NCBI GenBank assembly: GCA_016931515.1
Contig: JAFGEQ010000005.1
Location: forward strand, 215,617 to 279,616
DNA length: 64,000 nucleotides
Source of the DNA: a candidate division CSSED10-310 bacterium
GTDB taxonomy: Bacteria; CSSED10-310
Reading direction: 5' to 3'
In this document: in pieces, positions 26,686 to 35,299 of the stretch
Position numbering within the stretch: the first letter of the stretch is position 1
Layout of the letters: each line of letters opens with the position of its first letter
The notes under the pieces: generated by a model
Told to the model about the DNA's origin: nothing
Database searches by the model: none
What the model saw: the letters and a program-made list of their open reading frames with translations, nothing else
Program-made: the position numbers and the translations under genes

Positions 26686-27439
26686 TACGAAGATAGTATC
26701 CGAACCGATCCTGTTCATCAGCGATGTGCATTGCCAATACGAGTTGATCAACGCTCAGATCACCCATGCTGAAAGCCTGACCGGAACACCGGTTTCGGAC
26801 GTGATCGTTCTCGGCGATTTTGGATTTTTCGAACCGGTTCTCAGGAAGTATTTCAGACGGGATAAGCATGTTTTCCAGCGTCCGACGCGTTTCATAGAAG
26901 GGAATCATGAGGATTATCACGATCTGGCGGTTTACGCGGATGCATATGCTGATTGTTTGATACATCTTCCTCGGGGAACCGTCACGGCAATCGGTGGTTA
27001 CCGGTTTCTGTGCCTTGGCGGTACAGCCTACATGGACGCCATGATGACTCCCGAAGCAGCGGAAATCCACGATATGGATATCGACCGGTGCCTGCAACGC
27101 GATGCGTTGTCGATCGATATCATCATTACCCATGACTGCCCATCCGGTATAGGCGTTCCCAATACACCGGGATTCGAAATGTATGGCGAACCGGGATTTC
27201 CCAGAAGCCGGGAGTTGTCCGACCGGTTTCATCCGGTATTCTGGGTGTTCGGGCATCATCATAAGTGGTTTGATACGGAACAGGATGGAACGCGGTATCT
27301 CGGTTTGCCGGAATCGTGGAATGGATACGGACTTCTTTATCCCGGATTTGAGTGGCGATCCGTTTCGCATCCGATCGGTAAACCGCTTGGATTCTGGGAA
27401 AAGTTCAGGAAATTGTTCCTGGGTGAGCAGAAGTTGTAA
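26678..27439 (+). CDS. Calcineurin-like metallophosphoesterase
   Basis: This 253-residue cytosolic phosphoesterase contains the metal-binding blocks in order: ISDVHC (D-x-H), VLGDFG, EGNHED (GNHE), THDCPSG and FGHHH. These indicate a dinuclear-metal calcineurin fold acting on phosphomono- or diesters, nucleotides or protein phosphates. The start is taken at ATG 26678, overlapping the sensor gene by 8 nt; an in-frame ATG at 26654 would add eight residues. Its tight coupling to the DUF294 nucleotidyltransferase suggests it reverses or degrades that enzyme's product, in the place where a 3'-5' exonuclease often occurs in related clusters. This is inference. Confidence 0.88.
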   Translation: MGDTKIVSEPILFISDVHCQYELINAQITHAESLTGTPVSDVIVLGDFGFFEPVLRKYFRRDKHVFQRPTRFIEGNHEDYHDLAVYADAYADCLIHLPRGTVTAIGGYRFLCLGGTAYMDAMMTPEAAEIHDMDIDRCLQRDALSIDIIITHDCPSGIGVPNTPGFEMYGEPGFPRSRELSDRFHPVFWVFGHHHKWFDTEQDGTRYLGLPESWNGYGLLYPGFEWRSVSHPIGKPLGFWEKFRKLFLGEQKL

Positions 27440-27460
27440 TCAATCACCGGTAACGGTCAG

Positions 27461-29998
27461 TTAATTCTTGTCTTCCCACTGATAATCGTCGAACCATCTG
27501 CGAGGATGAATCAACCGGTAACTTTTCCGGCCGTTTTTCACATCCACTCCGATAGACAAGCCTCTGAATTTTGTATACATTATGCCCCGAAAACGATCCT
27601 TCGATAATCGCAGTCTGGCTTTAACATCAAGATTTTCACCCTTCAGATTGAGATCGGGACAATGCAGTCCGTCCGCATCACTGTGAAACAGTGCGGTACC
27701 CTCGATGTTCCTGACCAGAAGAATATCGCCCAGCCATTTCACCGTCTGGCTTTGTTCCTGGAAAATGGACAATATCGGACCTGTATCCCGCATTTTCAGC
27801 ATCAGTTCGGTACGGATCGTCAGGGGTTTACCCATCAACATCGTTCCGCTGACAGCCTCGAGAGAACTCCACCATCCCGGCTCGGATGATCCATCCAGAC
27901 TCCGCAGGTCTGTCAGGCTGATTGTTGATCCGGCCAGATCGATTATGCCGGACATTATGTCACGGGAGTTCAATCCGATTTTCAGATCAAAATTTCCTTC
28001 AAATATCTGATCGAAAAACATCAAGCCGATATCTGTCCCATCCACTCTCAGTTTGCCCTGCCCATTCTTTCCGGTGACTCTGACATCCGCCTCCATTGTA
28101 CCCGAATCACCCGGGCGGAACAGTATCCCGGAGTCCGGAGGAAGGAGGGGATTGATCGAACCGAGATCGGGAATTGTTGAGGGTGGAATTTTGAAAGATA
28201 ACTGCAGGTTATCAAGACCGTTCCTGAGATCGAAAGAATCGAATGAAGCATGGACATTAAACGGTTGTATTCCAAATTGATCCGGAATGACACCCGTGGC
28301 GAAGAAAGCGGCATCTTCCGACTTCATTGTGCCTTCCGATATCTTGATACCGGCTTGCCCGGAGAGGTTTTCGAAGCGGATGAGATCTTCAAACCAGGTA
28401 TTTCCGTTTGGAAGCAGGATGCTCTGAACAGGGCGGGAGTCCGATATCAGGAACTCAATCCGGCTCGCAATGGAAACCGGATGATTCATCAGAATCGTGG
28501 AATCCGGTATTTTGAGTTCAGCATTCCAGTGAATCGGGTCCCGTTGACTGGCTGCAGTCTGTGCAACATCATGCAGCTTCAATGTGACATCTTTTATCCG
28601 TAAAAGCTTCATCTGCAGATCGTTGGATTCGAACAATGCAGAAAAAAGAAAATGTCCCCGGAAGTCCTGATTCCTGAAGCGGATTCCTGTTTCTGAACCA
28701 CTTAAGGATAACCGGCCTTCTGCCGATCTCCGCATCATCTCCAGATTTAAATCCAGTCGGCAAGGGCTGCCGGGAAGAATCTCGAATCCGGATCCGGCCG
28801 GGAATAAGTTATTGTACAAACTCAAATCAGCAATACTGGAGTCAACAAGTTGAAGTGACACGTCGAAATCAGGATCAGGATCGTCGATGCGTATATTACG
28901 GCCGGTCAATCGCATGGTGAGACCGGGACTGTGGATGGGATCCGATGTTTCCATGCCGTTCCAGAGCGAAATGTTATTCAGATCGACAGCGAACGAGCTT
29001 TCAAGCAAATCACCGATTCTCCCGACTGATCCCCTCAGCACGCCTGCTCCAGAAACAGCCCAATTGTTGATCCGGGTTTCAATCCGGCTCAGGCGGCAGG
29101 TCAGGAAACTGTCCTCCAGGAACAATCCCCGCTCAAACAACAGATCGGCATCCACTTCTCCGCATCCGCTAATCGTCAGCCAATCAAGACTCCGGAAGTA
29201 ATAATCCAGAAAAGCAATTTCGGATACGTCACCGCTGACCCGGGCATGTGCGGTCAAAAAGTCCAGAGCTTTTACTCCCCGATTCTTCCGGGGCTCATAC
29301 GGCCCTAATTGCATGTCGCCGGAAATATCCAGCTTTTCAGAAATAGTACGTCCACGCAAACTGATAGCGCCATTTGCAAGATTCACTTTGGCCCTTGGTA
29401 CATAAGCACTGGCCCGGGTGATCATTTCCAGCGAGCCCCTGACAACACCATGCCCGATCCACTGATAATGCTCCACGTTCAAGCTGCGAACATCATCGAC
29501 AACGATACGCTTCAACCGGATATGCCAGTGCGGGCGGCCGGGAGACTGTGGATCGCCGTCCAACGGTTTGTTCTCCACCGATGTAAATGAGAAAGGAGCG
29601 ATCTCCCGTTTCGCAGGAGTTGTGCCGGTTGTGTCAAGCGTATCCAGACGGGGACGTCGCCGGATCGACGATTCAACACCATTGGCATGCAAAGCGGTGA
29701 CACGAAAACTGCGCAGAACAAGCGCCGGCAAGGACATGGTGAACCATGCATGGTCGATTGAAATAGTCCATGCCGTGGACGGTGTGCGAGTTCGCATTGT
29801 GAATCCTCTGACATGGATCATTCCAGGTACGATCGTCCAGGCGGATTCCCATTCATAATGCTGTTTCTCGGGTCGACGATTTACCAGAGTATGCAGGATA
29901 CCACCGCTAAGCATGACGTTGGCAACCGCTAGATAGATAACTTCCGCTAGAAAGCCGTAGATAATTATTCGAGTAATCCAGGGATTCATTTTCGTCAT
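27461..29998 (-). CDS. AsmA-like envelope protein, single N-terminal anchor
   Basis: This protein has about 845 residues. One TM helix at about residues 8-30 is followed by a long periplasmic region with repetitive beta-strand patterns and recurrent segments of the type ...ISGDMQLG..., GQGKLRVDGTDIG and DVKARLRLSKDRF. This is the look of AsmA/TamB-like (repeating beta-groove) proteins involved in lipid transport and outer-membrane assembly. The start ATG at 29998 gives a conventional N-terminus; the open frame extends 31 codons further without a ribosome site and overlaps the upstream gene. It is 13 bp downstream of the anchored SGNH hydrolase and converges with the phosphoesterase across a 21-bp gap. 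Family assignment rests on architecture, not motifs. Confidence 0.65.
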   Translation of the reverse strand: MTKMNPWITRIIIYGFLAEVIYLAVANVMLSGGILHTLVNRRPEKQHYEWESAWTIVPGMIHVRGFTMRTRTPSTAWTISIDHAWFTMSLPALVLRSFRVTALHANGVESSIRRRPRLDTLDTTGTTPAKREIAPFSFTSVENKPLDGDPQSPGRPHWHIRLKRIVVDDVRSLNVEHYQWIGHGVVRGSLEMITRASAYVPRAKVNLANGAISLRGRTISEKLDISGDMQLGPYEPRKNRGVKALDFLTAHARVSGDVSEIAFLDYYFRSLDWLTISGCGEVDADLLFERGLFLEDSFLTCRLSRIETRINNWAVSGAGVLRGSVGRIGDLLESSFAVDLNNISLWNGMETSDPIHSPGLTMRLTGRNIRIDDPDPDFDVSLQLVDSSIADLSLYNNLFPAGSGFEILPGSPCRLDLNLEMMRRSAEGRLSLSGSETGIRFRNQDFRGHFLFSALFESNDLQMKLLRIKDVTLKLHDVAQTAASQRDPIHWNAELKIPDSTILMNHPVSIASRIEFLISDSRPVQSILLPNGNTWFEDLIRFENLSGQAGIKISEGTMKSEDAAFFATGVIPDQFGIQPFNVHASFDSFDLRNGLDNLQLSFKIPPSTIPDLGSINPLLPPDSGILFRPGDSGTMEADVRVTGKNGQGKLRVDGTDIGLMFFDQIFEGNFDLKIGLNSRDIMSGIIDLAGSTISLTDLRSLDGSSEPGWWSSLEAVSGTMLMGKPLTIRTELMLKMRDTGPILSIFQEQSQTVKWLGDILLVRNIEGTALFHSDADGLHCPDLNLKGENLDVKARLRLSKDRFRGIMYTKFRGLSIGVDVKNGRKSYRLIHPRRWFDDYQWEDKN

Positions 29999-30011
29999 CC
30001 AGAGCAGCCTG

Positions 30012-31181
30012 CTAAAGCAGATTTTTGGCGGTGATGATGCCGAACAGCGTTTCGGCGGCGATGCGGTGACCGAGAGGATTGGGATGCTCAAAATCGTCGT
30101 GCCGGCGCTGCAATTCCGTTGCGGACGTCACTGCGGACTTCAAAGCCGGTAATAGATCGACGGTATGGAAACCCCGCTGCTCAGCCATTTCCATAATCTG
30201 CTTATGCAGGTCCAACCATCGATAATCCTGGAAATCCATCAGCAACGGAAAAATTGCAAAAACAACCTGAAATCCATTATTTACGCTCATCTGCTGCAAT
30301 TCATCAAGCGATCTCCCAAGCGCAGTCATCGCGTCCGCATTCCGATATAAATGAAAGTATCCATCGTAATGTCGGCGCCGATCCTCCCGAGCATTCTCCT
30401 GAGACTCCGTTTGAGCCTGTTCCAGCGCCTGCTTCCGCTCAACGACTTTACCCAGTCGCAAGCGTAATGTCCGGTATTCGATCATGAAAGCCAATTCTGA
30501 ATACTGGGTGAGACGCGCCCAGAATCGAGCGGGAAGCGACATGGATTCAGTGGTCCATTTCCGGTTTTGCCAGGAGTTGAAATAAGGGAGTTCCCGGCTG
30601 AAATCGCCCGGATCGTTCAGATTGTATGTTAAAAGCACTATGTCCGGTTCGAAGCGCAGACCGCTGGTCTTCAGGTGTTCCACTTCCTGGACGGTTTTAT
30701 AGCCATTGACGCCCATATTGAGGATTTCAACCTTGTTTCCACGGCTCTTGTCATCCGTCCGGAACAGCGCTTCCAATTGTTTGGCAAATGTGTCTTCGGC
30801 ACGGACTCCCAGCCCATAGGTCACTGAATCACCGATCGCTATAATCCTTCGTATGCCAGTTGGTTTGGGAATGGCGTATTCACGATCTCTGAGCCCCTGA
30901 CTGCTGATGATGTTTTCAACAGAATCGATGCTGGATCTCCCGCCCGGCTTCAATTCATAAATCAGCGCCGGATTATCGGATAAACGCAGCAGATTTTTTG
31001 AAAATATTTTCCTGGTGAACTGGTCATTGAATCCGGCAAACCTGACAAATACTTCCAGGACTGCCAGTGTAACTCCAACGGAAAACAGGATCAGCGTCAG
31101 TTTCGATTTGAAAGCGATGCCGGGTTTCTTGGATAAGGTATTGTTCACAAAGGCCTCACAAAGCGGTTTGGAATTCAGCAT
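30012..31181 (-). CDS. Membrane-anchored SGNH/GDSL hydrolase
   Basis: This 389-residue protein has one TM helix (about 27-48) and an extracytoplasmic SGNH hydrolase domain. Block I is AIGDSVTYG (S119), block II is NMGVNGY, block III is NLND, and block V is DDFEHPNPLGH supplying Asp and His. It is likely an esterase or O-acetyl hydrolase acting on envelope glycans or lipids. ATG at 31181 has only a weak ribosome site; GTG at 31148, after GAGG, is an alternative that trims 11 residues. It precedes the AsmA-like gene in a probable two-gene operon. Confidence 0.88.
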   Translation of the reverse strand: MLNSKPLCEAFVNNTLSKKPGIAFKSKLTLILFSVGVTLAVLEVFVRFAGFNDQFTRKIFSKNLLRLSDNPALIYELKPGGRSSIDSVENIISSQGLRDREYAIPKPTGIRRIIAIGDSVTYGLGVRAEDTFAKQLEALFRTDDKSRGNKVEILNMGVNGYKTVQEVEHLKTSGLRFEPDIVLLTYNLNDPGDFSRELPYFNSWQNRKWTTESMSLPARFWARLTQYSELAFMIEYRTLRLRLGKVVERKQALEQAQTESQENAREDRRRHYDGYFHLYRNADAMTALGRSLDELQQMSVNNGFQVVFAIFPLLMDFQDYRWLDLHKQIMEMAEQRGFHTVDLLPALKSAVTSATELQRRHDDFEHPNPLGHRIAAETLFGIITAKNLL

Positions 31182-31287
31182 TTTCTACCAGATGAGACCT
31201 GCAAGAGCAAGTACGGGGTCGGAACAGTGGAACATCGAGACTGTCAAAGTTCGTCCCTGAAGGCGATGGCGATACTATTTGAGGCAC

Positions 31288-31316
31288 TTGCCCGTTTTAA
31301 TGTGTTCAGGTAATCT
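31288..31316 (+). promoter_or_regulatory. Candidate sigma70 promoter
   Basis: TTGCCC, a 17-bp spacer, then TAATCT lie 60 bp before the ATG at 31377. Four of six bases match consensus in each box. The rest of the 195-bp divergent gap (31182-31376) shows nothing else I can support. Confidence 0.38.
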
Positions 31317-31376
31317 TCAGGGGTCAATCGGTCAATACATGGCTCTCAATCAATCGGATGGGATGGAGGTTATAAG

Positions 31377-32843
31377 ATGAATCAAATAGTAAAGGGGTTC
31401 ATTAACGGATTTCTTGTGCTTGTCTGTATCAGCTCAACCATGGCAATTGATCCGAAACAGGTGACTGACGACTGGGCCCTGATGGACTCCCTGCTTACCG
31501 AACGTGATTTTTTCCTGTATCAGAGTGAATTCGATAAAAATCCCGAGGCGTTTGCAGCAAAATGGTTGCCGTTTGCGGATACGTTCCGGAAAAAGGAGGA
31601 CGAATTTTCGACACGTTACGGTACGGATCGCAATACATGGATGACCACCTTTGAGGGTGCGGTGAAACCGGAGGGAGCGAAACGGGAGTATTACTCAATC
31701 GTCAACGAATTCCTGGCTGCAGACATTGACGGGATGCATCGTAATATTGTCGGTTGGGCTGAATCCAGCGGGAGTGAACAATATGGTAACTGGGAACGAC
31801 TGGCCGATCCGGATCCGAAACAGGTGGAACTCCGGCATCGCTATGCAGCACGCGCTTTGACTGCATATCGGGTCGCAGCGAAACTGTCACCGGAAAAAGA
31901 TTATGGAGACATTTTAGACAAGTGCGAAGCTGCGGAACGGGATACGAAAAAGCAGTTTCTGGACATTTTGAAGGATCTGAGCTGGCCCGGAAATAATCCG
32001 GATTTTGAGGGACCGGGCAAACCGAAGGAACTTGCCGGGGCGGCACTGGAATTTTTGCGGGATCATCCGACCTGGAGCAAGCCGGAGTATGATGATGTTC
32101 ACGTGCCGTACGCAGCGTGTGTGAGCGGGAAGGGCTGGGAGGTCTGGAAACGAAACAAGTTAACGGAAAATCCGACTCAGTACAGCCTTGATATTCTGGT
32201 GGCATTTACCGGTGAGAAGGATCCCGATATCGTTTATGTATACAGCATGGTGTTCTATACGGCTGAAGAAGACGGTGTGAAAAAGGAACTCCCGTTTATA
32301 TATGCCAGTTCAAAACAATACCAGAAATATCAGATGCTGAAATCATCCGTCCCGGAAGGTGTTTCGTCGAAAAAAGGGAAACAGTCGAAGTCGGGCACAG
32401 CGGCGACAGGGACCGGATCAACGGATCGTACCGGGTCGAAAGGATCGTCGACATTCGGAGCGTGGCGATTGCTTTTCAGCCTGGTTCTCATCTGCGGTGG
32501 CTGTTTGGGGGCCGCTCCCTGGCTGACTCTGAAAATTCCTGCTTCAAAATCGTTTCTGGAAAAAATAAAGGGCATGGCATTGCCGTTCGGTTTTGGATTG
32601 CTCGTAATGGGATTATTAGGCTTTATGGGTAATCTGTTCCGTTTTGTTCCGCACGCATCATGTTTGCCTCAGGCTTCGGCTGTCCTGCTTGGTGTGATAC
32701 TGATACGAAAAACACCGGGACTGATCCCGGCGGATATTGCTCAGAAGCTGAGAATACTTGAACAGTATGAAGTGATGTCAGGATTGGCAGCGATAGTACT
32801 GGGTATATTACACCTTATCGCAGGTGGTCTTCCACTACTTTGA
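31377..32843 (+). CDS. Unrecognised exported protein with C-terminal membrane domain
   Basis: This 488-residue protein is one I do not recognise. A signal peptide or anchor spans about 7-23; residues 24-330 form a soluble, charged, mostly helical region (MHRNIVGWAES, YAARALTAYRVAAKLSP). A low-complexity Lys/Ser/Gly/Thr segment follows at about 333-360, then three or four hydrophobic helices between 365 and 488. GGAGG lies 8 nt before the ATG. It stands alone between divergent and convergent neighbours. No catalytic motif is visible. The order periplasmic helical domain, flexible linker, membrane bundle suggests an envelope protein of unknown role. Confidence 0.75.
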   Translation: MNQIVKGFINGFLVLVCISSTMAIDPKQVTDDWALMDSLLTERDFFLYQSEFDKNPEAFAAKWLPFADTFRKKEDEFSTRYGTDRNTWMTTFEGAVKPEGAKREYYSIVNEFLAADIDGMHRNIVGWAESSGSEQYGNWERLADPDPKQVELRHRYAARALTAYRVAAKLSPEKDYGDILDKCEAAERDTKKQFLDILKDLSWPGNNPDFEGPGKPKELAGAALEFLRDHPTWSKPEYDDVHVPYAACVSGKGWEVWKRNKLTENPTQYSLDILVAFTGEKDPDIVYVYSMVFYTAEEDGVKKELPFIYASSKQYQKYQMLKSSVPEGVSSKKGKQSKSGTAATGTGSTDRTGSKGSSTFGAWRLLFSLVLICGGCLGAAPWLTLKIPASKSFLEKIKGMALPFGFGLLVMGLLGFMGNLFRFVPHASCLPQASAVLLGVILIRKTPGLIPADIAQKLRILEQYEVMSGLAAIVLGILHLIAGGLPLL

Positions 32844-32856
32844 TCACGTGAAGATC

Positions 32857-32873
32857 GGGGAGACCCGGTCTTG
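32857..32873 (+). repeat. Short palindromic intergenic repeat, copy 2
   Basis: GGGGAGACCCGGTCTTG matches the copy at 705-721 at 15 of 17 positions and contains the perfect dyad AGACC-C-GGTCT. It sits in the 63-bp gap between convergent genes and could double as a weak bidirectional transcription stop. Confidence 0.5.
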
Positions 32874-32906
32874 AGCGGGGATCGCCCGAATCTTTATATG
32901 GATTGA

Positions 32907-33818
32907 TCAGATCGGATCAGGCGGTTCATCCGGAGTTGTTAATTCATCCGAATTGTTCTCTTCGACATCCGGTTCCTGTTGATCGAGTTCCTTCTCGTCT
33001 GAATCATCCAGAACCCGGATTCCGGTGAACCATTTGTCGAGAACTTCGAATCGTTCACCCATCCAGTGGGGTGACAATCGCATCATCATGCCGGAGATAA
33101 CATAAACGAACATAAGCAGCGACAGGACATAGACAGGTTCATGGAGAATGATTCCGAGAAGAATCATGGTGATGACCAGACTTCCTACCGGTCGACGCCG
33201 TCGCCAGTCGATATCTTTGAATGAGCGGAATCGACACTTGGACACCATCAAATAGGATAGCATGTAGACGGCACTCAGAACGAGAATTCCAGGGATATAG
33301 CTCTGGGAAAAATCCGGTTCCAGCATAACGATCAGGGCGATACAGATAGCGGCAGCCGGGATTGGCAGCCCGATAAAGTATTGGGACGATGAGTAGGAAT
33401 GAAGGTCTTCCAGGACATTGAAACGGGCCAGCCGGATAGCGCCTGAAAGCAGGTAGATAAGAGCGGCGACCCAGCCGAATCGCGTAAAGGAACTGAGCGC
33501 CCATGAATAAATCAGGACGCTTGGTGCCAGACCGAACGACACGACATCGGCTATCGAATCGAGTTGAGCGCCGAACGGACTGGTTGTTTTTGTCAGTCGG
33601 GCAACTCGGCCATCGATTGCATCGAAACAGGCTGCGAAAATTATCAGCAACCCGGCACGGAAATAATAGAGGGGTGCATTTTCACCGTTAGTCCGGGATA
33701 GAACGAGAACAATTGAGTAGAATCCCAATACGATGTTGCATCCGGTCAGGATGGACGGGAGCAGATAAATACCCCTTGGATACACCGAAGGCGGTAATTG
33801 ATTATCATTCGGTTTCAT
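32907..33818 (-). CDS. pssA: CDP-diacylglycerol--serine O-phosphatidyltransferase
   Basis: This 303-residue integral membrane enzyme makes phosphatidylserine from CDP-diacylglycerol and serine. The CDP-alcohol phosphatidyltransferase motif D-G-x2-A-R-x8-G-x3-D-x3-D is complete: D69, G70, A73, R74, G83, D87 and D91, with an extra Asp at 66. About eight hydrophobic helices follow. The acidic C-terminal tail of about 45 residues is not part of the catalytic core. It overlaps psd by 4 nt downstream of it; the two enzymes catalyse consecutive steps to phosphatidylethanolamine. Confidence 0.94.
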   Translation of the reverse strand: MKPNDNQLPPSVYPRGIYLLPSILTGCNIVLGFYSIVLVLSRTNGENAPLYYFRAGLLIIFAACFDAIDGRVARLTKTTSPFGAQLDSIADVVSFGLAPSVLIYSWALSSFTRFGWVAALIYLLSGAIRLARFNVLEDLHSYSSSQYFIGLPIPAAAICIALIVMLEPDFSQSYIPGILVLSAVYMLSYLMVSKCRFRSFKDIDWRRRRPVGSLVITMILLGIILHEPVYVLSLLMFVYVISGMMMRLSPHWMGERFEVLDKWFTGIRVLDDSDEKELDQQEPDVEENNSDELTTPDEPPDPI

Positions 33819-34480
33819 CGAGGTGAACCATCGCCTTCATTCGATTCCGATTCTGCGAATTCTGCAATTACCGATAATCCGGCTTTTACGCGTGTACCGG
33901 GTTGGACCAGTATACGGCAGTCCGCTGGAAGGTGGATATCGACCCGTGATCCCAGTTTGATCATGGCGAATCGCTGTCCTCGCAGCAGGCGATCGTCGGG
34001 CCGGGCCCAGGACACGATGCGGCGTGCTATCAGACCGGCAACAAGACAGATCAGGACCGGACCATAATCGGTCAGAAGAATAAACTCCATGCGTTCATTT
34101 TCAGCGGATGCATCCGGGTGATCGGCGTTCAGAAATGAACCTGGAAAATGCAGCATGCTTCGCAGTGACCCTGTGACCGGGACACGATTAACATGGACAT
34201 CAAAAATGTTCATGAAAATTGAAATACGCAGGTAGTCTGAAAAATCCTTGTACGGACTCGGTTCAATGGAAATAACGCGCCCATCGGCGGGCGCGATGAC
34301 GCATCCGGGACCCAGTGCCGGCGTTTTCCTTTCAGGATCGCGAAAAAAGTTAAACAGTAACAGGGTCGGAATAGCCAGCAGAAGCCCGGGTAGCCAATGG
34401 ATCCACCATGCAACGGCTGTAGCGCAGCATGCGGCAACAAGGTAAGGATAACTTCTTCTGGCTATCGGGATTCGAATCAT
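33815..34480 (-). CDS. psd: Phosphatidylserine decarboxylase (short form)
   Basis: This 221-residue decarboxylase converts phosphatidylserine to phosphatidylethanolamine. An N-terminal hydrophobic segment is followed by the conserved RDPER, FMNIFDVHVNRVP and KLGSRVDIHLP. The chain should self-cleave between G177 and S178, S178 becoming the pyruvoyl prosthetic group; the motif reads LGSR here rather than the LGST of E. coli. Length fits the short family found outside enterobacteria. It is the first gene of the psd-pssA pair, with a plausible promoter at 34533-34561. Confidence 0.94.
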   Translation of the reverse strand: MIRIPIARRSYPYLVAACCATAVAWWIHWLPGLLLAIPTLLLFNFFRDPERKTPALGPGCVIAPADGRVISIEPSPYKDFSDYLRISIFMNIFDVHVNRVPVTGSLRSMLHFPGSFLNADHPDASAENERMEFILLTDYGPVLICLVAGLIARRIVSWARPDDRLLRGQRFAMIKLGSRVDIHLPADCRILVQPGTRVKAGLSVIAEFAESESNEGDGSPR

Positions 34481-34532
34481 CTCTTTGACTCCGGGAAAAG
34501 ACTTTCGGGAGCATTCACTCTGCTCATGACTT

Positions 34533-34561
34533 GTTATACACTAAGGGACGTCCTCAGCCAA
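34533..34561 (-). promoter_or_regulatory. Candidate sigma70 promoter of psd-pssA
   Basis: On the minus strand TTGGCT, a 17-bp spacer and TATAAC are found about 53 bp before the psd start. The -10 matches consensus at five of six positions. Confidence 0.5.
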
Positions 34562-34636
34562 GGGAGGAATTGAGTCGACGAAACCGGTTCGGAACATGCG
34601 AAAAACCGGGCATCACCACACTCGAAAGGAAGTATA

Positions 34637-35299
34637 ATGACATCGTCAGGAAAATGGCTGCTGATCTCCGATGTCGATGGAACATTGACGACTGAGACAA
34701 GTATATGGGAAACATTCCATAAAAAGCTGGGCAAGTGGGAGTCGGAGGGTTTGCCGAATTTACGTGCATTCGAATCAGGAGTCATCGATTATGAGCATTT
34801 CGCAGCCCTGGATGCGAAAGCCTACGCAGGGATATCTCGTGAAACAATGGCCGGAATGGCCCTGTCAATCCCTCGTCGACAGGGTATGGAGGCGATGCTG
34901 AGAACTCTTTCCCGGAGGGGTTTTATCATTGCGCTGGTGTCGACCGGTCTGGATATTCTGCTGGATCAGATTCCGCATGCCCATGTCCGGATCGCCAACC
35001 GGTTGAAGTTTGAAAATGGCTTTTGTACCGGTGAGGCGGAAGTCGTGATACCGATCGGCGGGAAAGCGTCGGTGGTCGATTCGCTGCTGGCCCGTTTCGA
35101 TGGGACACCGGAGAGGACTGTGGTGCTGGGGGACAGCCCGGGGGATATCCCAATGATGCATAAGGCCGGATACAGCATTGCGATCGCGGCAGACCCGGGT
35201 GTTCAACAAATCGCATGTGCCTCTGTTGACGGATCGGATCTGATGCGGTTACCCGCGTTAATTATGGATTATCGGGACAAGGTGGAGTTGGCGAAATGA
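34637..35299 (+). CDS. HAD-family phosphatase, SerB-like
   Basis: This 220-residue HAD hydrolase has motif I SDVDGTLT (D12 nucleophile, D14 acid/base), motif II LVSTG, and motif III/IV GGKASVVD with VVLGDSPGDIPMM. Cap size and layout match phosphoserine phosphatase (SerB) and related small-molecule phosphatases. A ribosome site (GGAAG) precedes the ATG. It is divergent from psd, and its last 38 nt overlap the end of the convergent aminopeptidase gene. The substrate is not certain; phosphoserine is the first guess. Confidence 0.85.
   Translation: MTSSGKWLLISDVDGTLTTETSIWETFHKKLGKWESEGLPNLRAFESGVIDYEHFAALDAKAYAGISRETMAGMALSIPRRQGMEAMLRTLSRRGFIIALVSTGLDILLDQIPHAHVRIANRLKFENGFCTGEAEVVIPIGGKASVVDSLLARFDGTPERTVVLGDSPGDIPMMHKAGYSIAIAADPGVQQIACASVDGSDLMRLPALIMDYRDKVELAK

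Noticed and set aside
26660..27370. 236-codon open frame on the minus strand
   Set aside because: Antisense to the metallophosphoesterase, whose motif blocks are complete.
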